NCBI RefSeq assembly: GCF_000485595.1
Contig: NW_014578862.1
Span: forward strand, 5,485-27,455
Direction: 5' to 3'
From: Priapulus caudatus
Lineage: Eukaryota > Priapulida > Priapulimorpha > Priapulimorphida > Priapulidae
DNA length: 21,971 bases
The notes under the pieces were generated by a model. The model saw nothing but the letters and a program-made list of their open reading frames with translations, was not told where the DNA came from and made no database searches. Shown piece by piece: positions 19,035-21,971 of this stretch. The first letter of the stretch is position 1. Every line of letters begins with the position of its first letter. The position numbers were made by a program, and so were the translations under genes.

Positions 19035-19897
19035 CAGGGCCAGATTTAGGACTGGGCAAGCTGGGCAGTTGCCCTGGGGCCTCCACAACCAGTGGCGTAG
19101 CCAGGATTTTTTAACAGGGGGGGGCAAAAACAGTAAACTGCGCAAAATAGTGGATGACTTAAAATTACAATGGTTCCTCCGCTTTCCTCTCTACACCCTA
19201 TGCTCCCCCGCTTCTCAGCTCTGCAATCTTTGTTTTGGGTGCCATGCAAAAAGGCGACATTTGTGTGCGTTGTTCTCTGCTCCCTAGATATGTAACTGTT
19301 CAGTGGCAGATCCCGGATTACGAGGAAGTGGGTGAAACACAGGCGGGGGTATGGGGGTCCTCCCCCAGAAAATTTTGAAAATGTATATTGCATGAGATGG
19401 TATATGAGGCACTTTTAAGTACATATACAGCCTTCATTCTGACTACGACAATTCTCTTTTTAGTGGAACAATTCTTTTTTCTTTATTTTTTTTTGAACCC
19501 CCCTAACTACGCCACTGCCTCCACATATATTTCATGAAAAAAAAATGTAAGGAAAAATGTAGGCTGACCTGATCGAATGACACGCACATATCAATCAAAA
19601 TCATATTGCGCGCGTTTTACGTCATACATGCACAAGCCATATTGTATTTGTTTGTGAGTGGTAGAAACAGCTAACTGGTTGTTTTCCTGCCATTGCTCAG
19701 CACACGTCGGCAGACAAACATCCAAAATATAAGGTCATCCATCTCAACGTCAATTTTCTTGCTTGCTTATTCAGATTCTTTCTACTTGAAGAAAATCACT
19801 TTATGGATGACTGTAGTTTTTAGTATTCACAAAGGTAGGGTGGACATCCACTACTGAAGGCTGCCAAGTGGCCTCCACATGTCTAAATCCGGCCCTG
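19035..19897. mobile_element. Non-autonomous DNA transposon, outer element (copy 2)
   Basis: Same CAGGGCC ends as the element at 17382. It is present because block X was duplicated, not because of a second insertion. Confidence 0.75.
19090..19517. mobile_element. Nested CAGTGGCGTAG element (copy 2)
   Basis: Same position within the outer element and same CCTCCACA flanks as copy 1. It is about 29 bp shorter, mainly through a deletion near the right end that removes the CCATGGCC stretch present in copy 1. Confidence 0.75.
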
Positions 19898-19973
19898 GCT
19901 AAGTCACTCTTTAGGAGGGGGGGTACAGGAGGGGACGGGAAACGGGGGCGGGGAGCAGGAGGCGAAGGAGTAC

Positions 19974-20137
19974 CAAGTGATTGAGCAATTCAACAGCCTC
20001 GAGGATGAGCTCTCTGTGACCTAGACTGGCGACGCTCAGCTTCTCAAGGTCGTAGGAGGTCAGCAGCAGAAGGGCGGCGCCATCTATGCCGTTGTTTACG
20101 AACGCCTGAACATACGGCTGAAATCCTGGATCCACTC
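19974..20137 (-). CDS. cnk: CNK homologue, SAM-domain exon (copy B, intact)
   Basis: On the minus strand CCTCTCCGTGTTGCAG is the acceptor and TTG|GTACTC the donor. The 164-base exon supplies two bases of a Gly codon and 54 codons, ending in phase 0, which is the phase needed by the CRIC exon at 11830-12011. Motifs in order are VDPGFQPYVQAF, NNGIDGAALLLLTSYDLEKL and LGHRELILEAVELLNHL. This is the second half of the CNK SAM domain (GLD...YV..F..N.IDG..LL.L...DLE.LGV...GH.ELILEAV.LL). SAM domains of CNK act in protein-protein contacts within RAF-activating complexes. The first exon, with the start codon and the WL.G segment, is not found to the right and must lie outside the window. The donor coincides with the junction to block X', so the exon end may have been rebuilt by the rearrangement. 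Confidence 0.88.
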
Positions 20138-20164
20138 CTGCAACACGGAGAGGTGTGTATCGTG

Positions 20165-20280
20165 TATTATGGATCGCATATTGTTCATTATGTATTGTGC
20201 ATTGCGTATTGTGCATCCCCCATTGCATATTATGCATTGCGTATTGTGAATTGCGTGTTTGTGCATTGCGCATTGTGCTT
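20165..20280. repeat. Short-unit repeat GCATTGCGTATTGT in intron
   Basis: About eight imperfect 7- to 14-base units (ATTGTGC, ATTGCGT, ATTATGC) stand next to the SAM exon acceptor. The same repeat is at 15001-15113 beside copy A. It feeds the false N-terminal extension of the SAM ORF. Confidence 0.8.
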
Positions 20281-21400
20281 TACGGCGACCGAGTACATAA
20301 ATTTCCCCCCATAATAGGGTTGCGAACATGGAACGATCTAGGGGATGATTCTGGATTTATAGGCTTTTTTTAATATTAGTATAATGGAATCATTGACATA
20401 GCAGATTAAAAATCAGAACTTGATGAGCCGCCTTGTATTTATTCTCATTGTCTATCGTCATCCAGCTAACTAACTATAGTATAATGCAGTAATCTGTATG
20501 AAGGTGTGACCCCCCGTTTCTACAACAAAATACAATACAGCGACAAACCTACAATATATATATGCTACACTATAGTGTGATCCTTGGTATGAAAGTGCAA
20601 CCCCCTCATCCACAACAAAATACAAAATAGCAACAAACCTTCAACTCACTGCACTATTTCGATTGTAATCAAACACCCGCAAGAGACACACACATCCTAA
20701 ATCGATACATTTATCGTACGACGTGCGATCCGTGGATGCTTGCATCCTCTCCAGACCACTTTACCTGAGGCTGATTCATGTGTGTCATCCCGTTTACTGG
20801 CTTTACACAGTAACGACATAAACAGACACAGGTCACTGGCAGCAGACGATCCTGCTGCTAGTAACACCGTGTTAGCGCCTACACTAGAGACTAGACAGTA
20901 CTACAGGGTGCGAAATTAACGGGAGTCCGGAGTCAAATACTCCCTGATTTACTGTCAGACTCCCTGATTTGACATATGCAAGAGTCCGTGTGTCGGTGTG
21001 ACTCCCTGAAAATTCTGCTATACTAACTAGTTCGTTCCGGAGCACGGCCTCGCTGAATTCCTGTATTTTTTCAGCTAATGTCCAAAGAAAATTTGGCAGA
21101 TGTGCAACTGCATGAATCTTAAAAATAAGCACATGCGTTATTGCTTTAATTTTTAACCTCAGTCCGCGGACTCCTTCATTTTGCTGCGGACTCCCTCTTT
21201 TTGAGGGTAGGGAGACCGTTGGACTCCCTTGTTCAAAAGTTAATTTCTACCCCTGGTACTAGAGACTAGTCTAGAGTGACCGAGCCACTAGTCTAGCACT
21301 ACTACTACTAGTACTAGTAGTATAAGTATAAGACTGTAAAGCTAAAGACTAAAGTAAAGACACTGACACTGTCAGTGTTTTAGAAATACACGCCTTACCG

Positions 21401-21580
21401 CACAGGCACTTGAAGCATATCAACAGTAAACATACGCCGCCGCCATCGCGCGTACACTGACACATATATATTAAGTGACTTAAGTGACTTAAGTATATTA
21501 AGTGACTTAATATATATGTGTCAGTGTACGCGCGATGGCGGCGGCGTATGTTTACTGTTGATATGATTCAAGTGCCTGTG
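21401..21580. mobile_element. 180-bp palindromic element with 8-bp target duplication
   Basis: The ends CACAGGCACTTGAA and TTCAAGTGCCTGTG are inverted, and almost the whole element is one palindrome (arms with GTAAACATACGCCGCCGCC, centre of TTAAGTGACTTAAG words). CCTTACCG flanks it on both sides (21393-21400 and 21581-21588). The matching place in copy A (near 16818-16832) has one target-like sequence and no element. The 8-bp duplication fits hAT-like or P-like transposition. It has no coding capacity, so it must be moved by another element's enzyme. Confidence 0.88.
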
Positions 21581-21876
21581 CCTTACCGCTTAGCCATGCC
21601 GCCGTTTCTTCGACTCGCCAGTTCTTGATGTTTACCATTATCATTCCTCATCTGTTAATATATCGAAAGTTGCGATAAAAAGCTGGAAATTCTTTGCTTC
21701 TAGTGTACTACAACAACATATAATGTAATCATAATGTATCAAATAAACATTTGTTGACATCGCCCATTCGCTTTCCGGCGGAAGCGATGATGGCGCCATC
21801 ATCTGGACCTGTGGTGGGTCACGTGATCGCAGCCAAGCAGACAGATGGATTCTGTGCACTGCCACTGATTCTGAGC

Positions 21877-21971
21877 ATGAGGGTGTTCTTAAAAATGTCA
21901 AGGATCATTTATTAGCTGGCAATACCGTAGAAGGTTTTTGAACATGTGCTTCTGCATAATTAGAATTGCCC
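21877..21971. repeat. Block X'' (third copy, cut by window end)
   Basis: GTGTTCTTAAAAATGTCAAG and following bases match the starts of X and X'. It follows GATTCTGAGCATGAG as in copy 1, showing that unit B plus X'' repeats the A plus X arrangement. Confidence 0.9.

Larger units (their letters stand above)
18802..19971. repeat. Segmental duplication, block X' (copy 2)
   Basis: Direct repeat of 17151-18342. Its right edge (GAAGGAGT) touches the end of the SAM exon of copy B with no spacer. Its left edge follows unrelated sequence rather than the GATTCTGAGC that precedes the other two copies. Confidence 0.93.
19974..21876. repeat. Segmental duplication, unit B
   Basis: Homologous to 14788-17150 in the same order and orientation. 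It is shorter than A because it lacks the 309-bp element and many one-base extras, but it carries the 180-bp palindromic element. It passes directly into a third copy of block X (21877-21971). Confidence 0.9.

Noticed and set aside
20884-21132. 82-codon minus-strand ORF in copy B
   Set aside because: It is not preserved in copy A, has no domain and crosses GACTCCCTGA-type repeats.

Overview
This window is nuclear DNA of an animal. It shows spliced exons with GT/AG borders, very long AT-rich and simple-sequence introns, non-autonomous cut-and-paste transposons with terminal inverted repeats, (TTAGGG)n blocks and an assembly gap. Nothing looks bacterial: there are no operons, Shine-Dalgarno sites or long real ORFs. 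TTAGGG blocks, hAT-like miniature elements and a CNK-family gene fit a non-insect invertebrate or basal deuterostome, but the sequence does not fix the species.

The one recognisable gene lies on the minus strand and is a connector enhancer of KSR (CNK/CNKSR) homologue, the Ras-RAF-MAPK scaffold. Four short exons are well supported because translation, splice sites and intron phases all agree. They are a SAM-domain exon (19974-20137), two CRIC-domain exons (11830-12011 and 11246-11375) and a PDZ-domain exon (9263-9331). The exon or exons for the end of CRIC and the start of PDZ are not visible; they probably lie in the 676-base N gap (10118-10793). The first exon lies beyond the right edge. 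Two more GC-rich stretches with good splice sites (3323-3453 and 1719-1801) have mutually compatible phases and could be later exons of the same gene, but I do not recognise their products.

The right third (14.8-22.0 kb) is a segmental duplication. A unit holding the SAM exon (copy A 14788-17150, copy B 19974-21876) is followed by a transposon-bearing block (X 17151-18342; X' 18802-19971; X'' 21877 to the window end). The SAM exon is open in B but broken by many one-base indels in A. B carries a 180-bp palindromic element with a clean 8-bp target duplication that A lacks. A carries a 309-bp TTAGGG-containing element that B lacks. The two copies are either a real tandem duplication, giving alternative or dead exons, or two haplotypes or unpolished reads placed side by side by the assembler.

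The left and centre are introns or flanking DNA packed with repeats. They include a 23-bp minisatellite of 14 units resembling the CTCF core (1341-1658), an inverted repeat enclosing (TTAGGG)4 (1920-2030), a 612-bp palindrome with a 230-bp element at its centre (2213-2824), and purine and pyrimidine tracts. A roughly 78-bp satellite of nearly 3.9 kb (5156-9012) follows. Further arrays have 14-bp, 21-bp, CAG/CTG, ATCTAT and palindromic TGTACATGTACA units. Most long ORFs in the window are translations of these repeats.
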